Assembly: GCA_945860205.1 (NCBI GenBank)
Contig: CAMARK010000003.1
Coordinates: forward strand, 28,881 to 92,880
Direction of reading: 5' to 3'
Length of the DNA: 64,000 bases
Source of the DNA: Reyranella massiliensis 521
GTDB taxonomy: Bacteria; Pseudomonadota; Alphaproteobacteria; Reyranellales; Reyranellaceae
The position numbers and the translations under genes are program-made. Shown here piece by piece: positions 47,835 to 57,210 of this stretch. Below the pieces are notes generated by a model. That model did no database searches. It had not been told where the DNA came from and saw only the letters and a program-made list of their open reading frames with translations. Position 1 is the stretch's first letter, and each line of letters begins with the position of its first letter.

Positions 47835-48140
47835 ATGTCGAAGCATTCTGTCCCCCTCACCGACTGGCTGGCCGATGCCGGCCTGCGCAACATGTTGTTG
47901 GAGGAGATGCTCGACGGCTTCTCGCGCCGCCTGAACGACATGGGCGTGCCGGTCGCGCGCTCCTTCGTCGGCATGAACACGCTTCATTCGATGGTGCGGG
48001 CGCGCGGCCTGATCTGGGACCGTGCTATCCCCGAGATCGAGCACTTCGAGTTCGGCCACGCCGGGATCGACGTGCCGCTCGTGCGAGAGAGCCCTTTTGC
48101 GCCGATGCTGCCGAAACACCGGAGAATCACGCTGGAGTGA
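47835..48140 (+). pseudogene. Truncated adenylate/guanylate cyclase N-terminal-like fragment
   Basis: MSKHSVPLTDWLADAGLRNMLLEEMLDGFSRRLNDMGVPVARSFVGMNTLHSMVRARGLIWDRAIPEIEHFEFGHAGID... resembles the N-terminal region of cyclase-domain proteins; no catalytic domain follows. Confidence 0.5.
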
Positions 48141-50109
48141 CCACCAGGCCGACCGTCCTCAGGGCGAAGGCATAGGCGATCGCGACTTCGTCGAGCCGGT
48201 CGAAGCGCCCCGACGATCCGCCGTGGCCCGCCCCCATGTTCGTCCGCAGCACGATCGGTCCCCCCGAGGTCATGGTGGCCCTGAGGCGGGCGACCCATTT
48301 CGCGGGCTCCCAATAGGTGACGCGCGGATCGGTGAGGCCGGCCATGGCGAGGATCGCCGGGTAGTCCCTGGCGGCGACGTTGTCGTAGGGCGAGTACGAG
48401 AGGATATGGCGAAACGCCTCCTCGTCGGTGATCGGGTTGCCCCATTCGGGCCATTCGGGCGGTGTCAGCGGTAGCTTGTCGTCCAGCATGGTGTTGAGCA
48501 CGTCGACGAAGGGCACTTCGGCCACGATGCCGGCGAAGAGCTCGCCGGCCCGGTTGGCGACTGCGCCCATCAGCATGCCGCCGGCGCTGCCGCCGTGACC
48601 GATGATGCGCTTGGCGGAGGTGTATTTCGCGGCGATCAGCGCGCGGCCGGCCGCGGCGAAATCGTCGAACGTGTTCGTCTTCTTCGCCAGCTTGCCGTCG
48701 AGGTACCATGACCAGCCCTTGTCGGCACCGCCCCGGATGTGGGCGATGGCATAGACGAAGCCGCGGTCGACGAGCGACAGGCGATTGGCCGAAAAGGACG
48801 CCGGCATCGCCATGCCGTACGAGCCGTAGCCGTAAAGCAGAAGGGGCGCACTACCGTCGAGCGCGAGGCCGCGGCGATACAGGATCGACACCGGAACCTC
48901 GGCGCCGTCGTGAGAGGTCGCCATGATCCGCGTCGTGACGTAGTCGGCGGGATCGTGGCCGGAAGGAATCTCCTGGCGCTTCCGCAAGGTGCGTTCGCGG
49001 CTCGCCATGTCGTAGTCGTATACCTCGGCCGGCGTCGTCATCGACGAATAGGCGAACCGCAAATTCGTCGTGGCGAATTCGTAGCCACTCACGATATCGA
49101 GAGAATAGGCCGCCTCGTCGAAGGCGATGAGGTGTTCAGAGCCGTTGCCGAGGTCGCGGATCACGATCGAGGGCAGGGCGTTTGCGCGCTCCAGCCGGGC
49201 GAGGTGGCCCGCGAAGAGTTCCATGCCGAGGATGTAGGTGCCCGGCCGGTGCGGGATCAGCTCACGCCAGTTCGCCCGCCCGGGTGCCGCGAGCGGCGCG
49301 GTGACGATGCGGAAATCGATCGCGCCGCCGTCGTTGGTGAGGATGAAGAGCTCCTCGCCGCGGTCGGCAACCTCGTAGCGTAGGCCGGTTTCTCTTGGAG
49401 CGATGAGCCGCGGCGTCGCGTCCGGCCGCGTGAGGTCGATCAGGTGCTGCTCGGACGTGTCGTGATCGCCGCCGGCGATGATGCAGAAGCGGCCGCTGGC
49501 GCTTTTCTCGATGCGCGTGAACCAGCCGATGTCCTTCTCTTCATAGACGAGGAGGTCGTCGGATTGCGGTGTCCCCAGACGGTGGCGGAAGACTTTCAGC
49601 GGGCGATGGTTGTCGTCGACCTGGACGTAGAAGAAGAACGTCGAGTCGAGGCCCCAGACGACGCTGCCGCTGGTCTCGGTCAGCGTGTCGGGCAGGTCCT
49701 GGCCAGTATCCCAGCGCCGTACCCGGAGCGTGAAGAACTCGGAGCCGCGCAGGTCGGCGCTCCAGGCTTCCAGCCGATGGTTCGGCGAATGCCGCGTGCC
49801 ACCGAATTTGAAGTAGCCGGAGGTCTTCGCCAGCGCATCGCCGTCGAGGACGATCTGGACGTCATCTCCCGCCCGCGGCGATCGGCCAATCTGCTGGTGT
49901 TGGCCACCCTCGCGAAACCGCCACAGGTAGGCGAAAGGCCCGTCCGGCATGGGAACGCCGGAATCGTCCTCCTTGATGCGCCCGCGCATCTCCGCGACCA
50001 GCGTCTTCTGCAGCGCCTGCACCGGCGCCAGGAGAGTCTCGGCGTAGCGGTTCTCGGCTTCCAGATAGGCGCGGATGTCCGGATCGAGCAGCGACGGGTC
50101 GCGCAGCAC
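48127..50109 (-). CDS. S9 family peptidase (oligopeptidase B-like)
   Basis: ...ILYRRGLALDGSAPLLLYGYGSYGMAMPASFSANRLSLVDRGFVYAIAHIRGGADKGWSWYLDGKLAKKTNTFDDFAAAGRALIAAKYTSAKRIIGHGGSAGGMLMGAVAN. Family similarity extends upstream of the track start. Confidence 0.93.
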   Translation of the reverse strand: MLRDPSLLDPDIRAYLEAENRYAETLLAPVQALQKTLVAEMRGRIKEDDSGVPMPDGPFAYLWRFREGGQHQQIGRSPRAGDDVQIVLDGDALAKTSGYFKFGGTRHSPNHRLEAWSADLRGSEFFTLRVRRWDTGQDLPDTLTETSGSVVWGLDSTFFFYVQVDDNHRPLKVFRHRLGTPQSDDLLVYEEKDIGWFTRIEKSASGRFCIIAGGDHDTSEQHLIDLTRPDATPRLIAPRETGLRYEVADRGEELFILTNDGGAIDFRIVTAPLAAPGRANWRELIPHRPGTYILGMELFAGHLARLERANALPSIVIRDLGNGSEHLIAFDEAAYSLDIVSGYEFATTNLRFAYSSMTTPAEVYDYDMASRERTLRKRQEIPSGHDPADYVTTRIMATSHDGAEVPVSILYRRGLALDGSAPLLLYGYGSYGMAMPASFSANRLSLVDRGFVYAIAHIRGGADKGWSWYLDGKLAKKTNTFDDFAAAGRALIAAKYTSAKRIIGHGGSAGGMLMGAVANRAGELFAGIVAEVPFVDVLNTMLDDKLPLTPPEWPEWGNPITDEEAFRHILSYSPYDNVAARDYPAILAMAGLTDPRVTYWEPAKWVARLRATMTSGGPIVLRTNMGAGHGGSSGRFDRLDEVAIAYAFALRTVGLVVTPA

Positions 50110-50212
50110 CTGCTGCCACTTCTCGTCCTTCAGCCAGGCATAGTCGTCGGCGACCGTGACGCCGTGCAGCGTCCGCGGCGACGGACGTCGCGTTGCCAGG
50201 GGCGGCGGGGCC

Positions 50213-51109
50213 TCAGGCGTAATTGCCGCGCGCCTTGCCGTTGGTTCCCTTGGGGGCGCCCTTGGACGCCGCCTTGGGCGCGGCCTTCGCCGCCGCCCTT
50301 TGGGGCTTGGCGCTCAGCATATTGCGCATCACCGCGCCTTGCGTATCCCACCAGTCGGCGAGGATGCGGACGTCCCAGCCGATGCAGAAGTGCTTCACGC
50401 CCATGTCGAGATAGCGCTGGCCGTCGGTGGGATCGCGCAGCTCGACGCGTGGATGCAGGCCCTTCTTCAAGGCCATCTTGATGGTCTTCGTTTCGGCCGC
50501 CAGGACCTCGGCGTCGCCATACTGGCCGGTCTTGCCGATGCTCATCGAGAAGTCGGAGGCGCCGAACTGCACCATGTCGATGCCCGGCACCGCGAGAATG
50601 CGGTCGAGATCGTCCACGCACGACTTCTTCTCGACCATGATGGCGATCACCACCTCGTTCAGCGCGTCGACATAGGCGGGCGTGCCGCCCGTGCGCACCG
50701 TGCCGACGTCGCGCCGCATGCCGACGCCGAGGCGTCCGCGGCCGCGCGCGCCCTTGGCCATCGTCGTCTCGGCGCGCACGGCGTCGACCGCGGCCTTGGC
50801 GTCCTCGACCGAGCGGATGTCGGCGAACAGCACGCTCTGGAAGCCCGAGCCGATCGCGCGCATCGCCTGGTGGGTGTACTGGGTCTGCTCGATCTTGATC
50901 ATGCCCGACATGTTGCAGAGCTCGAAGGCGCGGCCGAGATTGTCGAGGTCGTGCATGGTGAAGGGCGCGTACTCGGCGGTGAACTCGACATAGTCGTACT
51001 GCTTGGAATGGCCGATCAGCTCGACCAGGGTCGGCCACGCCGACAGAATGTGGGTGCCCACGGTGGGCTTGCCGGCGTTGAGACATTCACGAAGCGGATT
51101 ACGAAGCAT
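50213..51109 (-). CDS. HpaI/HpcH aldolase family protein with Ala/Lys-rich C-terminal tail
   Basis: MLRNPLRECLNAGKPTVGTHILSAWPTLVELIGHSKQYDYVEFTAEYAPF...; tail PQRAAAKAAPKAASKGAPKGTNGKARGNYA. Start ATG at 51109. Confidence 0.88.
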   Translation of the reverse strand: MLRNPLRECLNAGKPTVGTHILSAWPTLVELIGHSKQYDYVEFTAEYAPFTMHDLDNLGRAFELCNMSGMIKIEQTQYTHQAMRAIGSGFQSVLFADIRSVEDAKAAVDAVRAETTMAKGARGRGRLGVGMRRDVGTVRTGGTPAYVDALNEVVIAIMVEKKSCVDDLDRILAVPGIDMVQFGASDFSMSIGKTGQYGDAEVLAAETKTIKMALKKGLHPRVELRDPTDGQRYLDMGVKHFCIGWDVRILADWWDTQGAVMRNMLSAKPQRAAAKAAPKAASKGAPKGTNGKARGNYA

Positions 51110-51168
51110 GTTGTTTCCCCCTGGGGTCCAGTTCGGGCTAGTCTGACATCTTGTGTAGGGGGAGTGCC

Positions 51169-52137
51169 ATGTTTCCGACGAGAGATAGTCTGACGATCTG
51201 CTTTGCGCATGCGGCATACCAGATGAAGGACCGGTTCGACGCGCGCGACACCGGGATCAAGAATTTTCAGGTCCGCACCTATGACGAGCTGGTGAAGCGG
51301 ATCGGCGAGGCCGACGTCGTTCTGGCTTCCGGCATGTGGAAGAACGAGGTGATCCCGCACGCCTCCAAGCTCAAGTTCATCCAGTCCATCAGCTCCGGCA
51401 TGGACCAGTATTCCAGGGAATTGCTGGGCGCCAAGGGCATTCGCCTGGCCAGTGCCGCCGGCGTCAACGCCCGCGCCGTGGCCGAGCACGCCATCGCCCT
51501 GATCCTGGCCATCGCCCGGCGTCTGCCCGAGGCGCGCGACAACCAGCACAAGAAGACCTGGCGCGGCATGATCGGCGATCTCGCTCAGCGCGAGGATGAA
51601 CTCGGTGGCAAGACGCTGCTTGTGGTCGGCATGGGCCGTATCGGCAGCCATCTCGCCAAGCTCGCCAAGGCCTTCGACATGAAGGTGACGGGCATCCGGC
51701 GCGATCCCAAGGCCGGCGTCAACGGCGCCGACTCGATCCACGGCATGGGCGACCTGGTGAAGCTGGTACCTGAGGCCGATTTCGTGGCGCTCACCTGTGC
51801 GCTCACACCCGAGACCACCGGTCTGATGAGTGCGGCGGCCTTCGCGGCCATGAAGCCGTCGTCGGTGTTCGTGAACGTGGCGCGTGGCAAGGTGGCCGAC
51901 GAGGCGGCGCTGGTCGCCACCATGCAGGCTGGCAAAATCTGGGCAGCGGCGCTCGACGTCACGGTCGACGAGCCGTTGCCGGCGGCCTCGCCGCTGTGGG
52001 CGATGCCGAACGTGTTCATCACCCCGCACACGGCGGGCGAAACGCGCGCCTATGAGGACAACGTCCTCGATATCCTGATAGAGAATCTCGACCGCCTGTG
52101 GCGGGACGAGAAGACGCTGCGCAACCAGGTGCTGTAG
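51169..52137 (+). CDS. D-2-hydroxyacid dehydrogenase
   Basis: MFPTRDSLTICFAHAAYQMKDRFDARD...LLVVGMGRIGSHLAKLAKAFDMKVTGIRRD... Confidence 0.93.
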   Translation: MFPTRDSLTICFAHAAYQMKDRFDARDTGIKNFQVRTYDELVKRIGEADVVLASGMWKNEVIPHASKLKFIQSISSGMDQYSRELLGAKGIRLASAAGVNARAVAEHAIALILAIARRLPEARDNQHKKTWRGMIGDLAQREDELGGKTLLVVGMGRIGSHLAKLAKAFDMKVTGIRRDPKAGVNGADSIHGMGDLVKLVPEADFVALTCALTPETTGLMSAAAFAAMKPSSVFVNVARGKVADEAALVATMQAGKIWAAALDVTVDEPLPAASPLWAMPNVFITPHTAGETRAYEDNVLDILIENLDRLWRDEKTLRNQVL

Positions 52138-52160
52138 GCCATCCTTACTTCTAGACCAGC

Positions 52161-54500
52161 CTACTTCTTGTCGTCCTTCTTGGGCTCGTCGGCCTTGTCG
52201 ACGACAGCAGGCTTCGCGGCCGGCTGAACGGCAGGCGCCGGAGGTGCCGGCGGTTGCGGCACGGCCACCTTCGGTTCGACCTTGACCGGCGGCTTCGGCG
52301 GCTGCACCGCCGGGACAGCAGCAGGCGCCGCCGGGATCGGCGGAGTCACGGCCGCACCCTTTTCAGGAGCCTTGTTGTCGACCGGCGGCGGCGTCCGGGT
52401 TTCGGCCGGACGCGGCACGGCGGGCGCCGGCTGAGCCTGTGGCGGCGCGGCGGCCTTCGGCGGCTCGGCCTTCGGTGCTTCCGTCTTCGGCACGTCAGCG
52501 GGCTTCGCCGGCTCTGGCTTGGCCTGCGGCGGTGCCGGCGGAGCGGCAGCCTTCGGCGGGTCCACGGGCTTCGCCGGTTCTGGCTTCGCCTGCGGCGGCG
52601 CGGCCGGCGTCGCAGCCTTGGGCTGCTCGACCTTCGGCGGCTCCACGGGCTTGGCCGTTGTGTCGGGCTTGGCCGGCGCGGGGGGAACGGCGGCGGGCGC
52701 GCTCGGCGTCTTGGTGTCGGTGGCTGCCGGCGCCTTGGCTTGCGGCGCGGCGGCGGGAGGCGCAGCCGGCGCCTTGTCGTCCTTCAGGACCGGCGGCGCG
52801 GCGCCGGTGCGCGGCACGAGCGGCGGTGCGGTGACCTTGGCCTGCGGCGTGGCCGTGGCGTTGCCCGTCGCAGTGCCCGTCGCAGTGCCCGTCGTTGTGG
52901 TCGTCGCGGTGCCCGTCGTGCCCGTCGTGGCAGCCGGCGTGTTGGGTGCCGTCGCAAGCTTGGGGCCGGGCGCGGCAGGCTTGGCTGTCGTCGCAGGCTT
53001 GGCGAGAGTCGGCATGTCGGCGACCGCCGTCTTGGCGACCGCCTCGGCCTTCGGATCGGCAGCAGGCGCCGGTGTTGCGACCTTCGGATCCGCTGCTGTC
53101 GGAGCGGCAAGCGTCGCGGCCGGTGCGGCAGGTGTGGCCGGAGTAGCGGCCGGCGCGGCCCCGATCGAGGCGGTCGGCGCAGGCGGCGCCGAGACGGGAG
53201 CGACCGGCGCGGCGGCGATCTGTGCGGCCGAGACCTGCAGCGCGGCACGGGCGACCGGCTGCGAGCGAACGAAGGCGTCGGCCGGAATCACCGTGGCAAA
53301 TCGCTGGTTCGCCAGCACTGAATTCTGTCCGGCAATGTAGGCTTCGCGGCGCTGCGCCCGCTGCCAGCGATCTTCCAGCGCCTGCGCCTGGACCTGGTTG
53401 GAGCTGTTGAGGCGGGCGTAGTAGGCGCGGTCGCTGCTGTACGACGGCACATAGGCTTCGCGTGGTGCCAGGGGGAACCAACCCACCGGCGAGCTGGCCT
53501 GCGCAGACGTGTTGCCGCCCAGCAGCGCCTGCACGAGCTGGATGCCGCCGATGAAGTTGACCAGGGCCGGCGCATAGACCGGCTGCGCTTCGCGCTGTGG
53601 CGGCACCCAGACCCAGCGATTGTTGCTGTTGGCCCAGCGGCCATAGTGCGAGGGCGCATAACCCCAGGGCTGGTCGTCGACCCAGGTCCACCCCCACGGC
53701 TTCACATACGACCAATGGCCGTTCTTGTAGGGCTGCCAGCCCGTCGGCACGGAGCGCGGCGTCCAGACGTTGCCGTACTGGCTGTCGTTGCTCCAGCTGC
53801 CGTAGCTGTTGAGATCCTCATAGCCGGTGATGCCGGCCGACAGATATTGCGTCGGTACGTCGTAGTTGATCTGACGATCGCGCGCGGCCCAATAGGCCGG
53901 CTGCACCGGCGGCGCGGTGTTGAGAGTGCGCAGCTGCAGCGCGCCGGTGTCGCCGAAAACCTCGGCCACCTGGCCTGCATTGACCGTCGCGGTCCGGCCG
54001 TCGAGGCTCTGGATTTGCGCCGCGCCGGAGCGCACACCCAGGCGCGTTGCGTCCTGGGTCGAGCCCGCCTCGACGTAATAGTCGCCCTGCTGGCGCAGGT
54101 TGACCGTGCCGCGCGGCGTCACGATCTGATAGGGCGTGTTGGGGTTGAGCGCGAATGTCTTGATGTCGATGCGGCCTTGGCCCACCTGCAGGCGGGTCTG
54201 GTTGTCCTCGATCGCCAGCAGGTTGAGCTGCGTGCTGCCGTCCATGCGCACGCGCGTCCCCGCGACAGAGACTTCGCTCCGGGCATTGGGTTCGGTCCAG
54301 ATGGAATCGCCCGACGTGAGAGGCGTATTGATCACGGCCGGGCTCCAGCCCGCCTGCTGGTCGTCGTGGAAGGAAACCGTCCCTTCCGTATAGGCGAGGC
54401 GCCCGGCCTGCGAGGGCGGATCGTTGAGGGCATAGGCGCTGCCGGCAAAGGCTGCGATGCTGAGGGCGGCGCCGATGGCGACGCGAAACGATTGACCCAT
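52161..54500 (-). CDS. FecR-domain / DUF6600-like protein with Pro/Ala/Lys-rich C-terminus
   Basis: MGQSFRVAIGAALSIAAFAGSAYALNDPPSQAGRLAYTEGTVSFHDDQQAGWSPAVINTPLTSGDSIWTEPNARSEVSVAGTRVRMDGST...PYKNGHWSYVKPWGWTWVDDQPWGYAPSHYGRW. Confidence 0.88.
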   Translation of the reverse strand: MGQSFRVAIGAALSIAAFAGSAYALNDPPSQAGRLAYTEGTVSFHDDQQAGWSPAVINTPLTSGDSIWTEPNARSEVSVAGTRVRMDGSTQLNLLAIEDNQTRLQVGQGRIDIKTFALNPNTPYQIVTPRGTVNLRQQGDYYVEAGSTQDATRLGVRSGAAQIQSLDGRTATVNAGQVAEVFGDTGALQLRTLNTAPPVQPAYWAARDRQINYDVPTQYLSAGITGYEDLNSYGSWSNDSQYGNVWTPRSVPTGWQPYKNGHWSYVKPWGWTWVDDQPWGYAPSHYGRWANSNNRWVWVPPQREAQPVYAPALVNFIGGIQLVQALLGGNTSAQASSPVGWFPLAPREAYVPSYSSDRAYYARLNSSNQVQAQALEDRWQRAQRREAYIAGQNSVLANQRFATVIPADAFVRSQPVARAALQVSAAQIAAAPVAPVSAPPAPTASIGAAPAATPATPAAPAATLAAPTAADPKVATPAPAADPKAEAVAKTAVADMPTLAKPATTAKPAAPGPKLATAPNTPAATTGTTGTATTTTTGTATGTATGNATATPQAKVTAPPLVPRTGAAPPVLKDDKAPAAPPAAAPQAKAPAATDTKTPSAPAAVPPAPAKPDTTAKPVEPPKVEQPKAATPAAPPQAKPEPAKPVDPPKAAAPPAPPQAKPEPAKPADVPKTEAPKAEPPKAAAPPQAQPAPAVPRPAETRTPPPVDNKAPEKGAAVTPPIPAAPAAVPAVQPPKPPVKVEPKVAVPQPPAPPAPAVQPAAKPAVVDKADEPKKDDKK
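52863..52935. repeat. Imperfect short tandem repeats (gtgcccgtcgca/gtcgt units)
   Basis: gcccgtcgcagtgcccgtcgcagtgcccgtcgttgtggtcgtcgcggtgcccgtcgtgcccgtcgtg, encoding a Thr/Gly/Ala-rich tract. Confidence 0.7.
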
Positions 54501-54600
54501 GCCGTTGCTCCTCGATAGGCTCGCGCCGCCCGCCGTTGCTTGCGGCACGCGCTAAGTACAACGTCGCCAATGACCAGGCGGTTCCACCAGGGAGACAAGA

Positions 54601-55182
54601 ATGCCCGTCGCAGACCCCAACCGCGTGATCGTCACCGGCGAAAACCCGTTCATCCGCCTCAGCGAGAAGGACGGCGATCCCAATTCAACGGAAGCCAGCT
54701 TCTGGCGCATCCTGTTCTGCCCGGCCGGGCCGGGCCACGTGCTCTATCTCAAGAGCGAGCTGACGCATGGCCGCTGGCGCATCTATTCCGACAACATCGC
54801 TATGGCCCGCTGGCTGCAGCAGACCGTGCAGGGCATGCTCAATCCCGAACTCAAGGACCTCTCGATCGGCGTGATCGACGCCGAGTTCTCCCGCTCGGGC
54901 GATCCGCGCTATTTCTGGACCGAGCACGTCTCGGCGGCCGACTCAGAGGTTGCGCTCACCTGGTACGACGCCGGCGATCCGCTGCTGATCCACACCAATC
55001 CCAACGAGGCGCCAAACCCGCGGCCCTACGGCGTCTGCACCGTGTTGATCCCGGTGATGGGCGCCCGGCTGACCGTGGACGGTATCCAGGCCAAAGGCCT
55101 GCCGTGGAAACGCGAGCGCGAAGGACGGCCCTTCAGCACCTGCGCGCTGGCCTTCTCGGAAAGCTGGACGGAAGCGCGGTAG
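54601..55182 (+). CDS. Conserved hypothetical protein
   Basis: 193 aa ORF MPVADPNRVIVTGENPFIRLSEKDGDPNSTEASFWRILFCPAGPGHVLYLKSEL..., no family recognised. Confidence 0.75.
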   Translation: MPVADPNRVIVTGENPFIRLSEKDGDPNSTEASFWRILFCPAGPGHVLYLKSELTHGRWRIYSDNIAMARWLQQTVQGMLNPELKDLSIGVIDAEFSRSGDPRYFWTEHVSAADSEVALTWYDAGDPLLIHTNPNEAPNPRPYGVCTVLIPVMGARLTVDGIQAKGLPWKREREGRPFSTCALAFSESWTEAR

Positions 55183-55197
55183 GCGGGGGCGAGCCAG

Positions 55198-56217
55198 CTA
55201 ACCCTTGAGGTCGAAGGCGCGCGCGAGCTGGGTATAGCTCTCGCGTCGCACTTCCTCGTCGTGCGTCCAGGTGACGACGGCCATTTCCTGGACGCCGACC
55301 TCCGCCGCCAGGTCGCGGATTCGTGTTGCAACCTCGGGCCCGGTGCCGACGAAGGAGTCCTTGCGGAACTGCTCCATGCGCGCCTGCTCATGGACGGTGA
55401 GGGGGGCTGCCGCCGCGACATCAGGTGATTCCAACGGCACCAGGATGCCCTTGTCGCGGTTGATGCGGGAGAGCGCGCGCGAGGTGAAATGGTATTGCGC
55501 CTGCTCCATGGTCTCGGCAGCCAGCGCCCAGACGCAGAGCCCGGCGCGCGGCTCGGGGTGGCGCTCGCTCGGCCTGTATGTGCGCTGGTAGAGATCGATG
55601 GCGCGCTTGCCGCCGGCACCGTCGCTGAAGAACCAAGCGTAGCAGTAGGGCAAACCGAATAGCGCGGCGACCTGGGCGCCGTAGTCGGAGCTGCCGAGGA
55701 TCCACACCTCGGGCGCCGTGGCACCCTGCGGGAAGGCCTTTACCGACGCGAAGGGATGGCGGTCGACCAGGGGCTCGTTGTGCACCCAGGCGATCAGGTC
55801 GCGCACGTCGGAGGGAAAATGCTCGGGCCGTTCGTTGGCCGCGGGATTGAGGGCGAAGGCCGTACGCCCGTCCGAGCCCGGCGCGCGGCCGAGCCCCATG
55901 TCGATGCGGCCCGGTGCCAACGCGTCGAGTACACGGAAGACCTCGGCCACTTTGAACGGCGCGTAGTGCGGCAACATGATGCCGGCGCTACCGATCCGGA
56001 TGCGCTCCGTCGTGGCCGCGATCGCCGCGATCACGATCTCGGGCGCGGTGCCGACGATGGTCGGGTGGTTGTGGTGCTCCGACACCCAGAAGCGCTGGTA
56101 GCCCAGCGCCTCGCAGTGTTTCGCGAGCGCCACGGTGTTGCGGATCGACTGGTCCTGCGGGCGCCCGGCGACGGCGATCGACTGGTCGAGAACGGAAAGA
56201 CGCGTGAGCTTTGACAT
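55198..56217 (-). CDS. LLM class flavin-dependent oxidoreductase
   Basis: MSKLTRLSVLDQSIAVAGRPQDQSIRNTVALAKHCEALGYQRFWVSEHHNHPTIVGTAPEIVIAAIAATTERIRIGSAGIMLPHYAPFKVAE. Confidence 0.94.
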   Translation of the reverse strand: MSKLTRLSVLDQSIAVAGRPQDQSIRNTVALAKHCEALGYQRFWVSEHHNHPTIVGTAPEIVIAAIAATTERIRIGSAGIMLPHYAPFKVAEVFRVLDALAPGRIDMGLGRAPGSDGRTAFALNPAANERPEHFPSDVRDLIAWVHNEPLVDRHPFASVKAFPQGATAPEVWILGSSDYGAQVAALFGLPYCYAWFFSDGAGGKRAIDLYQRTYRPSERHPEPRAGLCVWALAAETMEQAQYHFTSRALSRINRDKGILVPLESPDVAAAAPLTVHEQARMEQFRKDSFVGTGPEVATRIRDLAAEVGVQEMAVVTWTHDEEVRRESYTQLARAFDLKG

Positions 56218-56241
56218 TGCGGGAGACGTAAGGCGTGCGCG

Positions 56242-57114
56242 CTACTCCGGCAAGGTCGCGATCATGTACAGCGCCTGCAGCGTGGGCGTCGGTTTCTCCT
56301 GGGCGCCAAATGTCCTGGTGAAGATCGTGGCGATCTCACCGGAGCGGTAGACGTGGCTGAGCGCCGTGTCGACGGCGAGGCGGAAATCGCCGTCGCCGCG
56401 GCGCATCGCCAGCGCGAACGGCTCGATGGTGAGGAAGGTACCGGCGAGCAGGATGCGGGCGGCGGCGGGATGGCCCTTGATCATGCCGGCCAGCATCGTG
56501 CGCCCGGCGAAATAGGCGGAGATGTTGCCTTTCTCCAAAGCGACCATCGCTTCGTCGAAGCTCTTGAACGGCACGATCTCGGCATTGACGTGCAGCGCTG
56601 CGAGGGAATTGCGCGTGCCCTGTTCGGTCAATGTGCCGGCCACGACGCCGACCTTCTTGCCGGCGAGGAGCTTGAGGTCCTGCGGCCCGTCGTTGCGGAT
56701 GGCGAAGCTGGTGCCGTCGATGAAGGTCGGGATGGAGAAATCCACGACCTTGCGGCGCTCCACCGTCTGGGTGAACGAGTCGCAGAGCAGGTCGGCCTTG
56801 TTCTGGGTGATGGCGTCGAGGCGGTTGACCGTGGCCACCGGCACATAGGCCACTTTCAGGTCGGGGATTTTGAGCTGCTCGGCGAGCTGCTTGGCCGCCG
56901 CCTGACAGAGCTCGATCATGTAGCCGGCGGGCTGGCCGGCCGGCGTCTTGTAGGCGAAGGGCGGGGCGTCCTCGCGATAGGCGACGCGCAGGGTCTTGCT
57001 CTGGCGGATGTCGTCGAGTGTGGCGGCCATGGCGTTGCTGCCAAGGACAGCGCCCCCAAATGTAATATTGGCCGCCAGTGTCAGGATGCCGAGCTTCTTC
57101 GATATCGCGTTCAT
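56242..57114 (-). CDS. Amino-acid-type (family 3) ABC transporter substrate-binding protein
   Basis: MNAISKKLGILTLAANITFGGAVLGSNAMAATLDDIRQSKTLRVAYREDAPPFAYKTPAGQPAGYMIELCQAAAKQLAEQL; start at 57114. Confidence 0.92.
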   Translation of the reverse strand: MNAISKKLGILTLAANITFGGAVLGSNAMAATLDDIRQSKTLRVAYREDAPPFAYKTPAGQPAGYMIELCQAAAKQLAEQLKIPDLKVAYVPVATVNRLDAITQNKADLLCDSFTQTVERRKVVDFSIPTFIDGTSFAIRNDGPQDLKLLAGKKVGVVAGTLTEQGTRNSLAALHVNAEIVPFKSFDEAMVALEKGNISAYFAGRTMLAGMIKGHPAAARILLAGTFLTIEPFALAMRRGDGDFRLAVDTALSHVYRSGEIATIFTRTFGAQEKPTPTLQALYMIATLPE

Positions 57115-57210
57115 GATTCCCGTTCCTGTAGTGCCGGATGGGAAACAATCCGATATCCCGCCCGTTATGACCATCAGAATTACTGGAGGCGGAATTACAG
57201 GAGGCCGGTC

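Noticed and set aside
52863-52935. CRISPR-like repeats
   Set aside because: Short imperfect units without spacers, inside a coding frame encoding a low-complexity tract.
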